Assembly (NCBI RefSeq): GCF_045788535.1
Contig: NZ_CP074074.1
Coordinates: forward strand, 2,728,001-2,792,000
DNA length: 64,000 nt
Source of the DNA: Allotamlana fucoidanivorans
GTDB taxonomy: Bacteria; Bacteroidota; Bacteroidia; Flavobacteriales; Flavobacteriaceae
Direction of reading: 5' to 3'
Below are positions 28,805 to 38,248 of this stretch, one piece after another. The notes under the pieces were generated by a model. It ran no database searches. It had not been told where the DNA came from and worked only from the letters and a program-made list of their open reading frames with translations. How positions within the stretch are numbered: the first letter of the stretch is position 1; every line of letters starts with the position of its first letter. A program made the translations under genes and the position numbers.

Positions 28805-28840
28805 AATATAAAGGTACTGAGTGTAGTCTTTTTTTAACTA
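28550..28840 (+). repeat. Segmental duplication, left copy (shared with 30316-30610)
   Basis: The 3' coding part of the small lectin gene and about 40 bp beyond its stop align with the 3' part of the PL28 gene and its downstream flank. Shared are the AGTTCAATTTTTGT and CCAATTAACAA stretches in the coding part, and ATAAAATATAAA-GTACT-GAGTAGTCT-type sequence after the stop. The two genes therefore share an origin beyond the protein level. Confidence 0.7.
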
Positions 28841-28871
28841 ACTAGGTCAACTCGGATTAATAATGATGAAA

Positions 28872-28900
28872 AGTCTGATTCTTTGGGATCAGGCTTTTTC
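28872..28900 (+). terminator. Terminator after the small lectin gene
   Basis: Stem AGTCTGAT / ATCAGGCT (28872-28879 and 28888-28895, one wobble) followed by a T-rich tract. A degenerate relative of it (GTCTGA / TCAGAC) occurs after the PL28 gene. Confidence 0.7.
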
Positions 28901-28994
28901 TTTCTTTAATAGTAATTCATGCACTATTTTAAAGTGCCACGAGATTTAATAAAAATGTTAAAAAAATAGAGGTTGATTAATGAAATAATAAGCT

Positions 28995-30572
28995 ATGAAA
29001 ATTGAAAATTTAAAATTCGTTATGGTGTTTTTAGTTTCATGTATTGGATTACATAAACTAGATGCACAAGTGTTATGGTATGGTGACCCCAACTTATCGG
29101 TTAATGATAATTTTAGACGCCTCGATCCAAATGGTAATAGTAACCCAAGTGGTGATGATTGTGTTGACGATCCTAATAGCCCGCCTTTTGTTACCACACC
29201 TACAGATATTGACTTTGGTAAATTTTGGCGTATTACTAAACCCGTGTCTAGGAAACGAGCTGAATTTGCCAGAACTACGGGTGACGTAAATACATTTACC
29301 CCTCAAAAGGGTGGAACTTATTATTACGGTTGGCGCTGGAGATTTAATTCTGAACCAGATTTGAATGCTGGTATTGCAGTTTTTCAATGGAAAACTGCTG
29401 ATGGTGGAGATATAGATACGAATAAGCAAAATTACCCTTATACGATGTCTTATGATGGTACAACTTTAAATTTAAACGCTTTCGGTCCAGCTGAGCCCAA
29501 TTGGAACAGGCCAGGGTCTATAACCCAACGAAGAACAACATTATGGCAACGTTCAATTCCCGAGGATGAATGGGTAACTTTTGTTATAAAGGTTAAGGTT
29601 GATGATAATTTTGACATGGTTAATAATAGATATGTAGGGTATTTGGAGTTCTGGTTTAATGGAGTACAGCAAACACTTTCAAATCTTAATTTTAATGAAT
29701 ATCAAGTGGTTTTGGCAGATTCTGATAAAAGAGCCTATCATAAAACATTTGATGGTGTTGAAGTTTACCCAAAGTGGGGTTCTTATAATGAAAACGCATG
29801 TAATTTTGAGGTGATAACGGATTTTGATGATATGCGTGTTGCTTTAACATATTCCGATGCACTTCCTAGTGATTCAAATGATGGAAACTCTTCTGGCCTA
29901 GAGGGGTTTTATAAGATAAAGCATAGCATAACTGGTAAGTATTGGACTGTAGCTCCAGAGTTATCTCCAAATCAAAATATAATCACGGCAGATGAGATTT
30001 TACCAGATAGTAATAAACAGATTTTTGAGATAAAATCTGTTGGAACTGATGGTTACTACAACATTTCATGTTTAGATACAAATTGGGATGCTGTAAGATT
30101 TGAAGGTCAAAATGTGTATCCTACTACAACTTCAACACCAACTACTGTAACAGATAATACAAGAATTTTTGAATTTATTTCTAATGGTTCTGGAATCTAT
30201 GATATCCATACTCCTCAGACAACCACTCCAAGAATTTCCTTTGATGATTCTGGTGATGTTAGGTATATAACTTCATTTGGAACTAACACAAAATGGCTTT
30301 TAGAAAGTGTTAACTCCCTTAGTAGTTTGGAGTTTGATAAAAGTTCAATTTTTGTATCTAATCCAATTAACAATACAATTGAAATTAAGGGGTTATCATC
30401 AAATATTAGCAGAGTTGAAGTATTTAACTTGATTGGCAAATCGCTTATTGTTAGAGAAACAAAAGGTTTATCATCTCTAAATCTAGACGCTACTTCATTA
30501 TCAAGTGGAATGTATTTAGTGAAATTTTATGGAGATAAAACTTTTTCAACAAAGAAAATTGTAAAGAGATAA
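28995..30572 (+). CDS. Ulvan lyase, PL28 family, with C-terminal binding module and T9SS signal
   Basis: 525 residues. A signal peptide (to about residue 25) is followed by a catalytic jelly-roll domain (about 26-290; WYGDPNLSVNDNFRRLD, GTYYYGWRWRFNSEP, IAVFQWKTADGG, WVTFVIKVKVDDN, YLEFWFNGVQQTL, DFDDMRVALTYSDA). Next is a beta-trefoil-like module (about 305-435) and a T9SS sorting domain (about 445-525, SIFVSNPINNTIEIKG to STKKIVKR). This layout matches the characterised PL28 ulvan lyases, which cleave the Rha3S-uronic acid bond by beta-elimination and have a separate ulvan-binding module. It should be secreted by T9SS and act outside the cell, producing the unsaturated oligomers that GH105 later processes. 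Confidence 0.88.
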   Translation: MKIENLKFVMVFLVSCIGLHKLDAQVLWYGDPNLSVNDNFRRLDPNGNSNPSGDDCVDDPNSPPFVTTPTDIDFGKFWRITKPVSRKRAEFARTTGDVNTFTPQKGGTYYYGWRWRFNSEPDLNAGIAVFQWKTADGGDIDTNKQNYPYTMSYDGTTLNLNAFGPAEPNWNRPGSITQRRTTLWQRSIPEDEWVTFVIKVKVDDNFDMVNNRYVGYLEFWFNGVQQTLSNLNFNEYQVVLADSDKRAYHKTFDGVEVYPKWGSYNENACNFEVITDFDDMRVALTYSDALPSDSNDGNSSGLEGFYKIKHSITGKYWTVAPELSPNQNIITADEILPDSNKQIFEIKSVGTDGYYNISCLDTNWDAVRFEGQNVYPTTTSTPTTVTDNTRIFEFISNGSGIYDIHTPQTTTPRISFDDSGDVRYITSFGTNTKWLLESVNSLSSLEFDKSSIFVSNPINNTIEIKGLSSNISRVEVFNLIGKSLIVRETKGLSSLNLDATSLSSGMYLVKFYGDKTFSTKKIVKR

Positions 30573-30610
30573 AATATAAATGTACTGGGAGTAGTCTGTT
30601 CAAGTAATTA
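30316..30610 (+). repeat. Segmental duplication, right copy (shared with 28550-28840)
   Basis: 3' end of the PL28 gene plus downstream flank; see the left copy. Conservation continues past the stop codon. Confidence 0.7.
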
Positions 30611-30640
30611 AGCCACTTGGAATAATAGATGGTGAAAAAG

Positions 30641-30665
30641 TCTGATTTATGATAGTCAGACGTTC
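30641..30665 (+). terminator. Weak terminator-like hairpin after the PL28 gene
   Basis: Stem GTCTGA / TCAGAC (30641-30646, 30656-30661) with only a loose T-rich tail. It looks like a degenerate copy of the 28872 terminator. Confidence 0.45.
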
Positions 30666-30685
30666 TTATATTTTAGTAAACTAAT

Positions 30686-30705
30686 CAGGACAATGCAGGA
30701 CAGTG
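30686..30705 (+). promoter_or_regulatory. CAGGAY tandem-repeat operator, copy 4
   Basis: Half-sites CAGGACAATG (30686) and CAGGACAGTG (30696), one of the best-matching tandem pairs. The sulfatase ATG is at 30749. Confidence 0.7.
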
Positions 30706-30748
30706 GTTTGAGGCAATAGAGCTAATTTTAAAAAATTAAAAAAATGTG

Positions 30749-32500
30749 ATGAATACTGTTAAATTGACTCTTGTTTTTTTAGGTATGCTGCTATTAAGTT
30801 GTGGTAATACATCAAAAAAGGATACTAGTTTTGAGGCTAGCAAACCTATTTTAAATCTTCCCGAGCGCCCAAATATACTATGGTTGGTTACCGAAGATAT
30901 GGGGGCTTATATTTCACCGTTTGGTGACTCTACGGTAGTGACGCCCAACCTGAGTAAATTGGCCAATGAAGGCGTTATTTATCCAAATCTATATTCTACC
31001 TCAGGGGTTTGTGCACCTAGTCGTGCGGCCATTGCCACGGGGATGTATCCATCTGGGATTGGGGCTAACCATATGCGAGTGAATTCATATACCGATGTAA
31101 CGGGATTACCTCCTTATGAAGCTGTTCCGCCTTCCGAAGTAAAAATGATAAGTGAATGGCTGCGCATGCAAGGGTACTATTGCACTAATAATTATAAAAC
31201 AGACTATCAATTTAAAGAACCGGTAACCGCCTGGGATGAAAGTAGTCCCTATGCGCATTGGCGGAATAGAAAGGATAATCAGCCTTTTTTTGCAGTCTTT
31301 AATTTTACAGATACGCATGAGTCCGGTTTGTTTGAACCCTATGGTTTAAGAGAAATTGAAACAAGACTATATCAAGCTGGAGACAGAAATTACAATTGGA
31401 AAAACAAAGGCCAGTCTCATGCAAAAAACAGGATGACAGAGGCCGAGACACCTGAACACTTACCAAAGGATACAAAATTTGATATTCCACCATATTTACC
31501 AGATAACAATGTAACACGTAGAGATATGTGGAAGTTGTACAACAATATTGGCGAAATGGATAGTCAAGTAGGTGCGGTTTTAAAACAACTAGAAGACGAT
31601 GGGTTGTTAGAAAACACCATAATCTTTTTCTATGGCGATCACGGCGGGCCATTACCCAGGGAAAAACGATTGATTTACGACTCGGGTTTAAACACCCCCA
31701 TGATTATTCGTTTTCCAAATAAATTAAAAGCAGGTACGAAAGACGACCAACTTATCAGTTTTGTTGATTTTGCACCAACATTATTGTCTTTAACTGGTGA
31801 AGCACCAAAACCCTATATGCAAGGTCAAGCTTTTTTAGGCAAGTACAAGGCAGAAGAACGAACATATATTCATGCGGCAGCCGACAGGTTTGATGGATTT
31901 ACCGATGCCATACGAGCCGTAAGGGATGGTAGATTTAAATATATTCGTAATTACAGACCAGAACAAGGCTATTATTTACCTGTAGCATATCGAGAACGCA
32001 TTCCAACCATGCAGGAGTTGTTAAAATTGAAAGCAGAAGGGGAATTAAACGATATTCAAATGCAATGGTTTAGAGAACAAAAACCGAAAGAAGAATTGTT
32101 TGATTGCCAAACAGATCCGTATGAACTCAATAATCTTGCAGCAAACCCAGAAAATCAAGAAAAACTTAAAGAATTAAGTGCTGAAATGGATCGATGGTTA
32201 GAAACCATTGATGACAATCCAGATTTGCCCGAATCTGAACTTATAAAAAAACTATGGTCAGGTAAAGACGCTAAACCAGTGACATTGCAACCCACTATTA
32301 CTGCTAAAGATGACTTAGTGCAAATAACTTGTGAAACCAAAGGCGCTTCTATTGGCTTTAAAATTATGGATCAGGATGGCAACACGCCACAATCGTGGGA
32401 GGTGTATCAGGGGTCAATTCAGTTGCCCGAAGGATCTAAATTAATGGTTCAAGCCCATCGAATAGGTTATGAGCCTAGTGAAGTTGTTGAACTTCATTAA
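30749..32500 (+). CDS. S1 family sulfatase lipoprotein
   Basis: 583 residues from the ATG at 30749; a GTG directly before it is a less likely start. Lipobox MLLLSC is followed by GNTSKKD. The sulfatase fold has ILWLVTEDMGAY (metal ligands), the formylglycine motif Cys88-Ala-Pro-Ser-Arg92, the HMRVNSY segment, and IIFFYGDHGGPLPREK. The C-terminal subdomain (about 500-583) resembles the small fibronectin-like tail of N-sulfoglucosamine sulfohydrolase-like members. It would remove sulfate from rhamnose-3-sulfate or xylose sulfate units in the periplasm. A subfamily near S1_8, known from ulvan PULs, is likely but not proven. Confidence 0.9.
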   Translation: MNTVKLTLVFLGMLLLSCGNTSKKDTSFEASKPILNLPERPNILWLVTEDMGAYISPFGDSTVVTPNLSKLANEGVIYPNLYSTSGVCAPSRAAIATGMYPSGIGANHMRVNSYTDVTGLPPYEAVPPSEVKMISEWLRMQGYYCTNNYKTDYQFKEPVTAWDESSPYAHWRNRKDNQPFFAVFNFTDTHESGLFEPYGLREIETRLYQAGDRNYNWKNKGQSHAKNRMTEAETPEHLPKDTKFDIPPYLPDNNVTRRDMWKLYNNIGEMDSQVGAVLKQLEDDGLLENTIIFFYGDHGGPLPREKRLIYDSGLNTPMIIRFPNKLKAGTKDDQLISFVDFAPTLLSLTGEAPKPYMQGQAFLGKYKAEERTYIHAAADRFDGFTDAIRAVRDGRFKYIRNYRPEQGYYLPVAYRERIPTMQELLKLKAEGELNDIQMQWFREQKPKEELFDCQTDPYELNNLAANPENQEKLKELSAEMDRWLETIDDNPDLPESELIKKLWSGKDAKPVTLQPTITAKDDLVQITCETKGASIGFKIMDQDGNTPQSWEVYQGSIQLPEGSKLMVQAHRIGYEPSEVVELH

Positions 32501-33344
32501 ATTAGAGAATACCAAACTAGCAGAAAGTACAACAACGATATTTTTAACCTTTATGTTTAACTTATTTACTAGTAGTATGTCTGAGGAACAGGTTAGATAT
32601 ATTGAGAAGAAGGAGTTGTTTGGAACCTTTATTGTTTTGTTGTTTTTGGATTTTTTTAAAAAAAAGTGTTGAATTAGTATATGCTAGCATCATATAAAAC
32701 ATTTATTCTATTATATAGTAGGTATACTAATTTTTAGTAATGCCTTTTGGTGGACTTGCAATATAAAAGTGGACAATTAATTACAATATTTAAACGGCTA
32801 CATTTTGGTTATATTATACCTTCTTGGGCATGCTGACCTATATGGAGCTCATGTACAGAGCGTTGTCAAATAAATTTGGGACATTTCCAGCGGCCTTATT
32901 TAAGTCCTCTAAAGTTAAAATACTATGCCATGTCTTATGATATCCCTTATAATTACTGTTTCTATTTTGTTAGCTCTTGAATGAATAATGCCTTTAATTG
33001 CTTTTAAATAGTTTGTTTGAGTTTGAACGGAAACCAACCTAGTAAAAATATTTTTAGCCTAATTTAGAAAAGTTAGCCTTGAAAGGCAAAACGTTAATAC
33101 CTGACTTTATTGAGTCTCATGCTCACCCAATTTTCATAGGTGCTTTTTTTAGTAAATGACATTATAGCGCCAAATGATTAATTTATGCTACCTAAAATAT
33201 ACAAACGGGTTGCAAACAAAGAAAACTGTGTTCGATTATTAAATATTATAACCGCTACTGGTGCTGACTGATAATTAAATTGGAAGCACAGTAGTTTATT
33301 CAATTGTTTAACGTATCCATAGATAAAGAGTTTTAGTGCTTTTT
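32501..33344. other. Long intergenic region with decayed sequence
   Basis: 844 bp between the sulfatase and the minus-strand amidohydrolase. Apart from the amidohydrolase remnant at 33058-33159 no frame shows family features. The base composition is patchy and many stops interrupt all frames, consistent with degraded former coding DNA. No RNA gene or insertion-sequence ends were recognised. Confidence 0.6.
33058..33159 (+). pseudogene. Remnant of an amidohydrolase (YtcJ/Amidohydro_3-like)
   Basis: The frame beginning about 33058 and ending at TGA 33157-33159 translates with LKGKTLIPDFIESHAHPIF. This matches the conserved start of amidohydrolase barrels (LKGKTLLPGFID-HSHP) with the metal-binding H-x-H. 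Stops lie directly on both sides, so only this island survives. It is on the strand opposite to the intact amidohydrolase next door and differs in sequence, so it is not a simple copy of it. Confidence 0.6.
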
Positions 33345-34952
33345 TTAATATTCTTTTTTAATAATTGGATTTCGTATTGGTTGTCCGGCATAAACGCCCT
33401 CTAGTACTTTTGAATCTTTTACTACAATGGTTCCATTAACTAAAACGTATGGTATACCTGTTGATGGTAATCCTGCTTTAACCATGGTAGAGTTGTCTTT
33501 TACCGTTTCTGCGTTAAAAATGGTAATATCGGCATCTGCTCCTTCTTGTATGCGTCCTTTGTTCTTCATTTGAGAAACACCATTGTTTTCAAGAAATTGA
33601 GCAGGCATATAAGACATTTTTGAAATAGCAAGCATTAATGGCATGAGATTTTTTTCTCGTGTTAAACGTAGTACTTTAGCATGTGTGCCAGCTCCACGAG
33701 GGTGGCCTTGTACGCTATCAAAAGGAACATTGAAATCTACGGCCATTTCTCCCGTTGAAGAAATGGTTAAAGGCATCATATCGCTACCTATTACAACTTT
33801 TGGGTCGGCAATGGCACTCAATAAGCCTTCTTCGGAAATACCTCCGAAAATTACAGAAGCAGCAGGATCTGTTTTAACAAGTTCTTCATAACGCTCTTTT
33901 GTAAGAGGCTTCATGGTGGCTACTTCTATAATATCTTCATAGCTACGCCCCATATTGGGACCATAGTTTGAAGGTACCAAATAATCTGCACCAACAATAG
34001 TAGCGCCTTGATAATACGGGTAAACTTCAGGAATTATTTTAAGTCCCTTTTCTTGAGCCGAAGCTATCATTTCTAATGCTTCTGGTGTCTCACCAAGAGA
34101 TTGTTGATGGATATGGTGAATGTATAAACCACCTCCATAGATGCCAACACTTGCAATCATTTCTTGAAAGCCCAAAATACCTGAAGTAGGTGGTTGCTGA
34201 CTGGAAAATCTGCCATGAAGAAATGTGGCTAGGCCGTACTTTCCGGCCAGCTCTTGCCATGTTCTAAGTTCTGCTGATTTTGTTCCAGTTGACATATAAC
34301 CTACAGGAACTGCAATACCAAGGGCACCTAAATTAATACTCTCTTCTACTAAGGTATTAATTTGTTCTACTTGTTCTTTGTTAGGGGCAAAAGCAGCAAC
34401 ATCCATGGTTGCAAAAGCATCTTCATGTTTATCAAAAAGATCTTTAACTAAAGACCCAGATTTGGAATCATAAGAAGGGTGTACAATTTTCTCTCGAATA
34501 CCCCCTGTGCCTACGGTAGCTCCATAATTGGTATATGACTTACCTTCTAGACTATTGTAATAAGTATCAACAGGGTAAGCGCCCACTTCCAACTCTAAAG
34601 GAGTGGTAACACCATCTCTTAAATGTAACCTTTGACCGAATGCTGTATTTGAAGCATGCGAGTGGTAATCAATAAAACCGGGAGAAACCACGTGTCCTGT
34701 TGCATCTATTGTCTCTTTTCCAGAAATCTTTTCTTCTGTTATTATACCAATTTTACCATCTTTAATACCCACATTTCTCACGGCGTCTAGATTTGTTTCT
34801 GGATCCATGACGCGCCCGTTTAAAATGACCACATCAAATGCTGTAGATAAGGGTATTTTATCTGTTGGTAATTCATTTGCTGATTCCTTACAGCTCGTAA
34901 TAAACACCAAATTAATTGCTAAAAAAGTGCAGATAAAAATTAGATTTTTCAT
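33345..34952 (-). CDS. Exported amidohydrolase, D-aminoacylase/dihydroorotase-like
   Basis: 535 residues. Lipoprotein signal (LVFITSC, Cys21). A composite amidohydrolase fold follows: beta-sandwich start FDVVILNGRVMDPETNLDAV, barrel entry GHVVSPGFIDYHSHAS (the H-x-H metal site), GLYIHHIHQQS (further metal His), VVIGSDMMPLT (catalytic Asp), and the C-terminal sandwich GADADITIFNAETV. Most similar in layout to N-acyl-D-amino-acid deacylases. It is translated 5 bp after the end of a broken porin gene, forming a two-gene minus-strand unit. A link to ulvan is not obvious; it may serve another substrate. The gene itself appears intact. Confidence 0.8.
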   Translation of the reverse strand: MKNLIFICTFLAINLVFITSCKESANELPTDKIPLSTAFDVVILNGRVMDPETNLDAVRNVGIKDGKIGIITEEKISGKETIDATGHVVSPGFIDYHSHASNTAFGQRLHLRDGVTTPLELEVGAYPVDTYYNSLEGKSYTNYGATVGTGGIREKIVHPSYDSKSGSLVKDLFDKHEDAFATMDVAAFAPNKEQVEQINTLVEESINLGALGIAVPVGYMSTGTKSAELRTWQELAGKYGLATFLHGRFSSQQPPTSGILGFQEMIASVGIYGGGLYIHHIHQQSLGETPEALEMIASAQEKGLKIIPEVYPYYQGATIVGADYLVPSNYGPNMGRSYEDIIEVATMKPLTKERYEELVKTDPAASVIFGGISEEGLLSAIADPKVVIGSDMMPLTISSTGEMAVDFNVPFDSVQGHPRGAGTHAKVLRLTREKNLMPLMLAISKMSYMPAQFLENNGVSQMKNKGRIQEGADADITIFNAETVKDNSTMVKAGLPSTGIPYVLVNGTIVVKDSKVLEGVYAGQPIRNPIIKKEY

Positions 34953-34957
34953 AATTA

Positions 34958-36239
34958 TTAATTGAATTTAAACTTTACCATAAATTGAACTCGAGATGCT
35001 GTACCTTCTACGCCATTTTTGTTTTCTCTAACGCCCCACATATACTCAATACCTGTAGATACCATCTTATATGGGAAATAAATAAGGTTGGCATGAACAG
35101 ATCCTGCTTTTTTAATAGTTTCGTCTGCTTGAAAATCTGCTAGGCTAGTACCGCTCCAAGCGGCTGAAATATTTGAGTTTAACTTTTTAGACCAATAGTG
35201 ATTATAACCAGCATAAGCAAACCAAGCAGGAGATGTGGTTAAATCATTTGGGCCAAGAGCTCCTGAAGCTTTGCCATCCTATGAAAGTGATATAATTTTA
35301 TGAGCCTGCCCTTCGCCATAGCCAGCTCCCCAAACTAAGGCATCTTGATATTCGGTTACTTTGAGTACAACTCTACTTCCAACTGTTATGGCATACCCCG
35401 TTTTATTTACGTTTGGTGCGGTAGACGGTCCAACCCAACTCACAGGGAAAACATCAAGTCCTAGTTGAATGCTAGATCCATTTAACGCTTTAGCTTTTAT
35501 CATTCCCGCAATATTAGGCCAAAGCGGTCTAGAGGCGCCTTCAAAATTTAAAGGGTTGTCAATTTGTGGTGCAAAATCTTCCAATGCAATAGCATATGAG
35601 AACCTTTTGTTTATGTTATCCTGCCACCTAATTTGGGTGGTTCTTCCGCCATAAAGTGCATCACCATTTGCAAAATCAATTGTCCCTGGTAATGTAGATA
35701 AATCACCTGAAGTGGTCCAAGTTCTACCAACCAATAATCTACCAATAACGCCATAGGCATGTCGTAAACGGGTGTTTAAACGATTTGATTCTCCATCAAA
35801 AAACCAGTCCAACTCCAAAAAGACCTGTAGAGGAAATTCTTTTCCTGTTTTACCCCATTTCGCTTTTGAACGAAAATCAAAATTAATGCGAGTTTGTTTG
35901 GCATGAAAAGTAGTGATGCCTCCCAATTCCCTTTCAGGAGAACCTTCAACAGCAATACTCCCTAATTCAAATTCATATCTATCTCCTATGTAGTCAAAAT
36001 CTCTAATAAAATCTGCTTTTACGTAGCCTAACATCCGAGCCAAAAAGCGGCCATGAACTTGGAAAAGAATCGTCTAAAAGATTATCACCAGTGTGCACAG
36101 GCCTGTTATCTGTTAAAGGATTGATAGAACCTTGTACTCCAGCAGGAATGGTGTCTGTAGATACTGCCTGTTCGGCAGCCTCTTGAGCAAAAAGCTGAAA
36201 ATGACTTAGAAATAAACAGAATAGTAAAAGTTTTTTCAT
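34958..36239 (-). pseudogene. DcaP-like outer-membrane porin, broken by a frameshift and a stop
   Basis: Read on the minus strand, the gene begins at ATG 36239 with a good signal peptide (MKKLLLFCLFLSHFQLFAQ). It continues through DDSFPSSWPLFGSD in one frame, then the frame changes near 36020-36035 to GYVKADFIRDFDYIGDRYEF, typical of DcaP-family trimeric porins. The barrel frame runs to an in-frame TAG at 35279-35281. It then stays open in the same frame (GALGPNDLTTSPAWFAYAGY and onward) to the natural stop at 34958, ending QFMVKFKFN. Two independent lesions suggest a true pseudogene rather than a sequencing slip. Intact members pass small acidic compounds across the outer membrane. Confidence 0.78.
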
Positions 36240-36743
36240 ATAAATTGATTGTTTGTAAAGTTTTGAACGTAACAATTGATCTTCCGATTCTCAAAAATCA
36301 ATGATTCAAAATCATTTTTTTTAATAATGATGGAGCAGGTAATGCAGGTTGTGATGAGGCTAATCGATTTTTTTATTCAACGAATTTCATTAATAGCTTT
36401 ACCAAGTTAGTAAATTCAGTAAGACAAAATATTAAAAATTGGGTTTATTAACAATTTGATAATATGTATAGTCCATTTTGTTTATGCTGTTTTATGTTTT
36501 TTATTAGAAAGCAGGATAAAACAGGACAGTTTTAAAGAAGTGTAGTTTTAATTTAACAGTTTTATAAAAATTGCTTTTGAGTGAAGTTTTGCATCTCCAT
36601 ACTGCGGTATTGATTTTAGACTTGGTAGTGTTAAGTTGTCTGCACATTCATAGTACAATGGTAGCTGGACGTAATACGTTTTAACAAAATACACAGGCAT
36701 ATTTAGTAACTATCAAAAACTCATTTTCAAAACAGAATATTTC
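36240..36743. other. Divergent intergenic region with operator copy 5
   Basis: 504 bp between the broken porin (minus) and the GH39 gene (plus). It holds operator copy 5 at 36512-36531 and an unusually long leader of more than 200 nt before the GH39 start. No gene or stable hairpin was recognised in the leader. A degenerate CAGG pair at 36336/36345 has 9-bp spacing. Confidence 0.6.
36512..36531 (+). promoter_or_regulatory. CAGGAY tandem-repeat operator, copy 5
   Basis: Half-sites CAGGATAAAA (36512) and CAGGACAGTT (36522), followed 13 nt later by TAGTTTTA. It faces the GH39-GH106 operon with a long leader. Confidence 0.7.
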
Positions 36744-38204
36744 ATGAGGAAAGAAATAACATGTTGGTTTTCGGTGAAATATATTTTTGTGTTTTTTGTT
36801 TGCCATTGTATAGCAACAACAGTTCACGCTCAAATTGTTTTGCAAACCGACTTTACCGATTCCGCCAATGCAAAACAAATAATTGTGTATCATTTAAATG
36901 TTTTCAATAGAATTACACCAATAAATGGAGTAAATGTTACTAACGCTACTAGTAAAACAAAACTTTGTATTGTTAGGCCATTAGGCGGTATTGCAAAAAA
37001 AGGAAAAGCCGATTTAACCATGGATTCTTATAAATGGGATGCTGTTTCTAAAACATTTTATACTGATTTTACGCAGTTAAAGAGACAAATTGATGGAGTC
37101 TATGATGAGGGATTAGAAATTCATCAAATTGTGCTAGATAATCCTTCATGGGCATTTCAACGCAATGCAAAAGGAGCACTTCTTGGTGATTCTTTAAGAG
37201 TTTCAACCTACGGGAACGCAGAGCCTCCAAAAGACTATAATGTCTGGGCCAATTATTTAAAAGATGTCATGAGTTTTCTTGTTGACACCTATGGTAAAGA
37301 CGAGGTATTAAAAATACAATTTGATATAGGTAGAGAAATAGGTACTCCAACCCATTGGTCTGGTACAAAAGAACAGTTTTTTGAATTTTATAAGGTATCT
37401 GTTAAAGCTATAAAGCAAGAACTTCCCAAAGCTAAGGTAGGCACACATTTTCTTTGGGGTTCGTCCCAAAAAGCATGGGGAACCAATTTTGTAAAATGGT
37501 GTAAAACCAATAAGGTGCATTATGATTTTGTGGGGGTTTCATTTTATCCATTTTACCACATGGAAAACAGAACCAATTTTAACCAAGTGTATCTTAAAGA
37601 TTTTGCTGTAATTAAAGATATACCTGAATGGAATGAAAATGCAAAGCTAGAAATGCATGAATTTGCTTTAATAAAAAGCTTAAGTAAAGCGGGAAATGCT
37701 TTTGAAAACGCACCAGTGGCACATCAAAATTCATTTATAATAGGCCTGATGAAAATGTTTTACCAAAATAACATGTACAATGTTTTTCAGTGGGGTGATG
37801 GTAAAAAGTATGAAGGCGCAAGAAACATGCTTTTAACCTTAGAGGGTAACACATACTATAATTCAAACAAAAGTGGTGTACAGCGCTCTGAAAAAAATTA
37901 TGTGGATGCCATTTTTTCAAGAGACAGCAAACAGGATAGCTATCATATTGTTGCTTATAATTATAGTGCAAATCTAGAATCTAAAGACACTGAAAGTTTA
38001 AGAATAACAGCAAAACTGAATGTACCTCCATGGACTAAGATCATGGTGCGGTCGGCAGTTTATATTTCAAAAGAGGATGCTTTTACTTGGTATGAATGGC
38101 ATGAAGTCATGACTAAAGGAAACGAAAGTTCTAAATCTATGATGTCTTTTGATACACAGTTACCAGTATATTCTTTTCTGAAATATGAAATAAAGTTACC
38201 ATAA
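36744..38204 (+). CDS. GH39-like glycoside hydrolase
   Basis: 486 residues with an N-terminal signal ending in VHAQ. The middle (about 50-370) reads as a clan-A TIM barrel: LCIVRPLGGIAKKG, NYLKDVMSFLVDTYGKDEVL, IQFDIGREIGTPTHWSG with a candidate acid/base Glu198 (GREIG rather than the textbook NEP), HYDFVGVSFYPF, and KLEMHEFALI with candidate nucleophile Glu303 or Glu306. A beta-sandwich follows to residue 486. GH39 enzymes occur in the F. agariphila ulvan PUL. It is in an operon with GH106 (44 bp). The exact bond cleaved is not deducible; GH39 is the best match but related clan-A families are possible. Confidence 0.65.
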   Translation: MRKEITCWFSVKYIFVFFVCHCIATTVHAQIVLQTDFTDSANAKQIIVYHLNVFNRITPINGVNVTNATSKTKLCIVRPLGGIAKKGKADLTMDSYKWDAVSKTFYTDFTQLKRQIDGVYDEGLEIHQIVLDNPSWAFQRNAKGALLGDSLRVSTYGNAEPPKDYNVWANYLKDVMSFLVDTYGKDEVLKIQFDIGREIGTPTHWSGTKEQFFEFYKVSVKAIKQELPKAKVGTHFLWGSSQKAWGTNFVKWCKTNKVHYDFVGVSFYPFYHMENRTNFNQVYLKDFAVIKDIPEWNENAKLEMHEFALIKSLSKAGNAFENAPVAHQNSFIIGLMKMFYQNNMYNVFQWGDGKKYEGARNMLLTLEGNTYYNSNKSGVQRSEKNYVDAIFSRDSKQDSYHIVAYNYSANLESKDTESLRITAKLNVPPWTKIMVRSAVYISKEDAFTWYEWHEVMTKGNESSKSMMSFDTQLPVYSFLKYEIKLP

Positions 38205-38248
38205 AACCATTAAATACAAGCAAAACTACTATTACCAATTAAAAGCAT

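Noticed and set aside
32469..32672. 67-codon frame after the sulfatase lipoprotein
   Set aside because: Overlaps the sulfatase 3' end in another frame and has no recognisable sequence; probably part of the degraded region.
32750..32774. Short TGGAC-containing repeats as possible insertion-sequence ends
   Set aside because: Only five to six bases are shared, in direct orientation, with no transposase frame or target duplication nearby.
36336..36348. CAGG-TAATG-CAGG pair between the broken porin and GH39, as a tenth operator
   Set aside because: Spacing is 9 bp, the halves read CAGGTA and CAGGTT rather than CAGGAY, and it points away from the nearest gene start.
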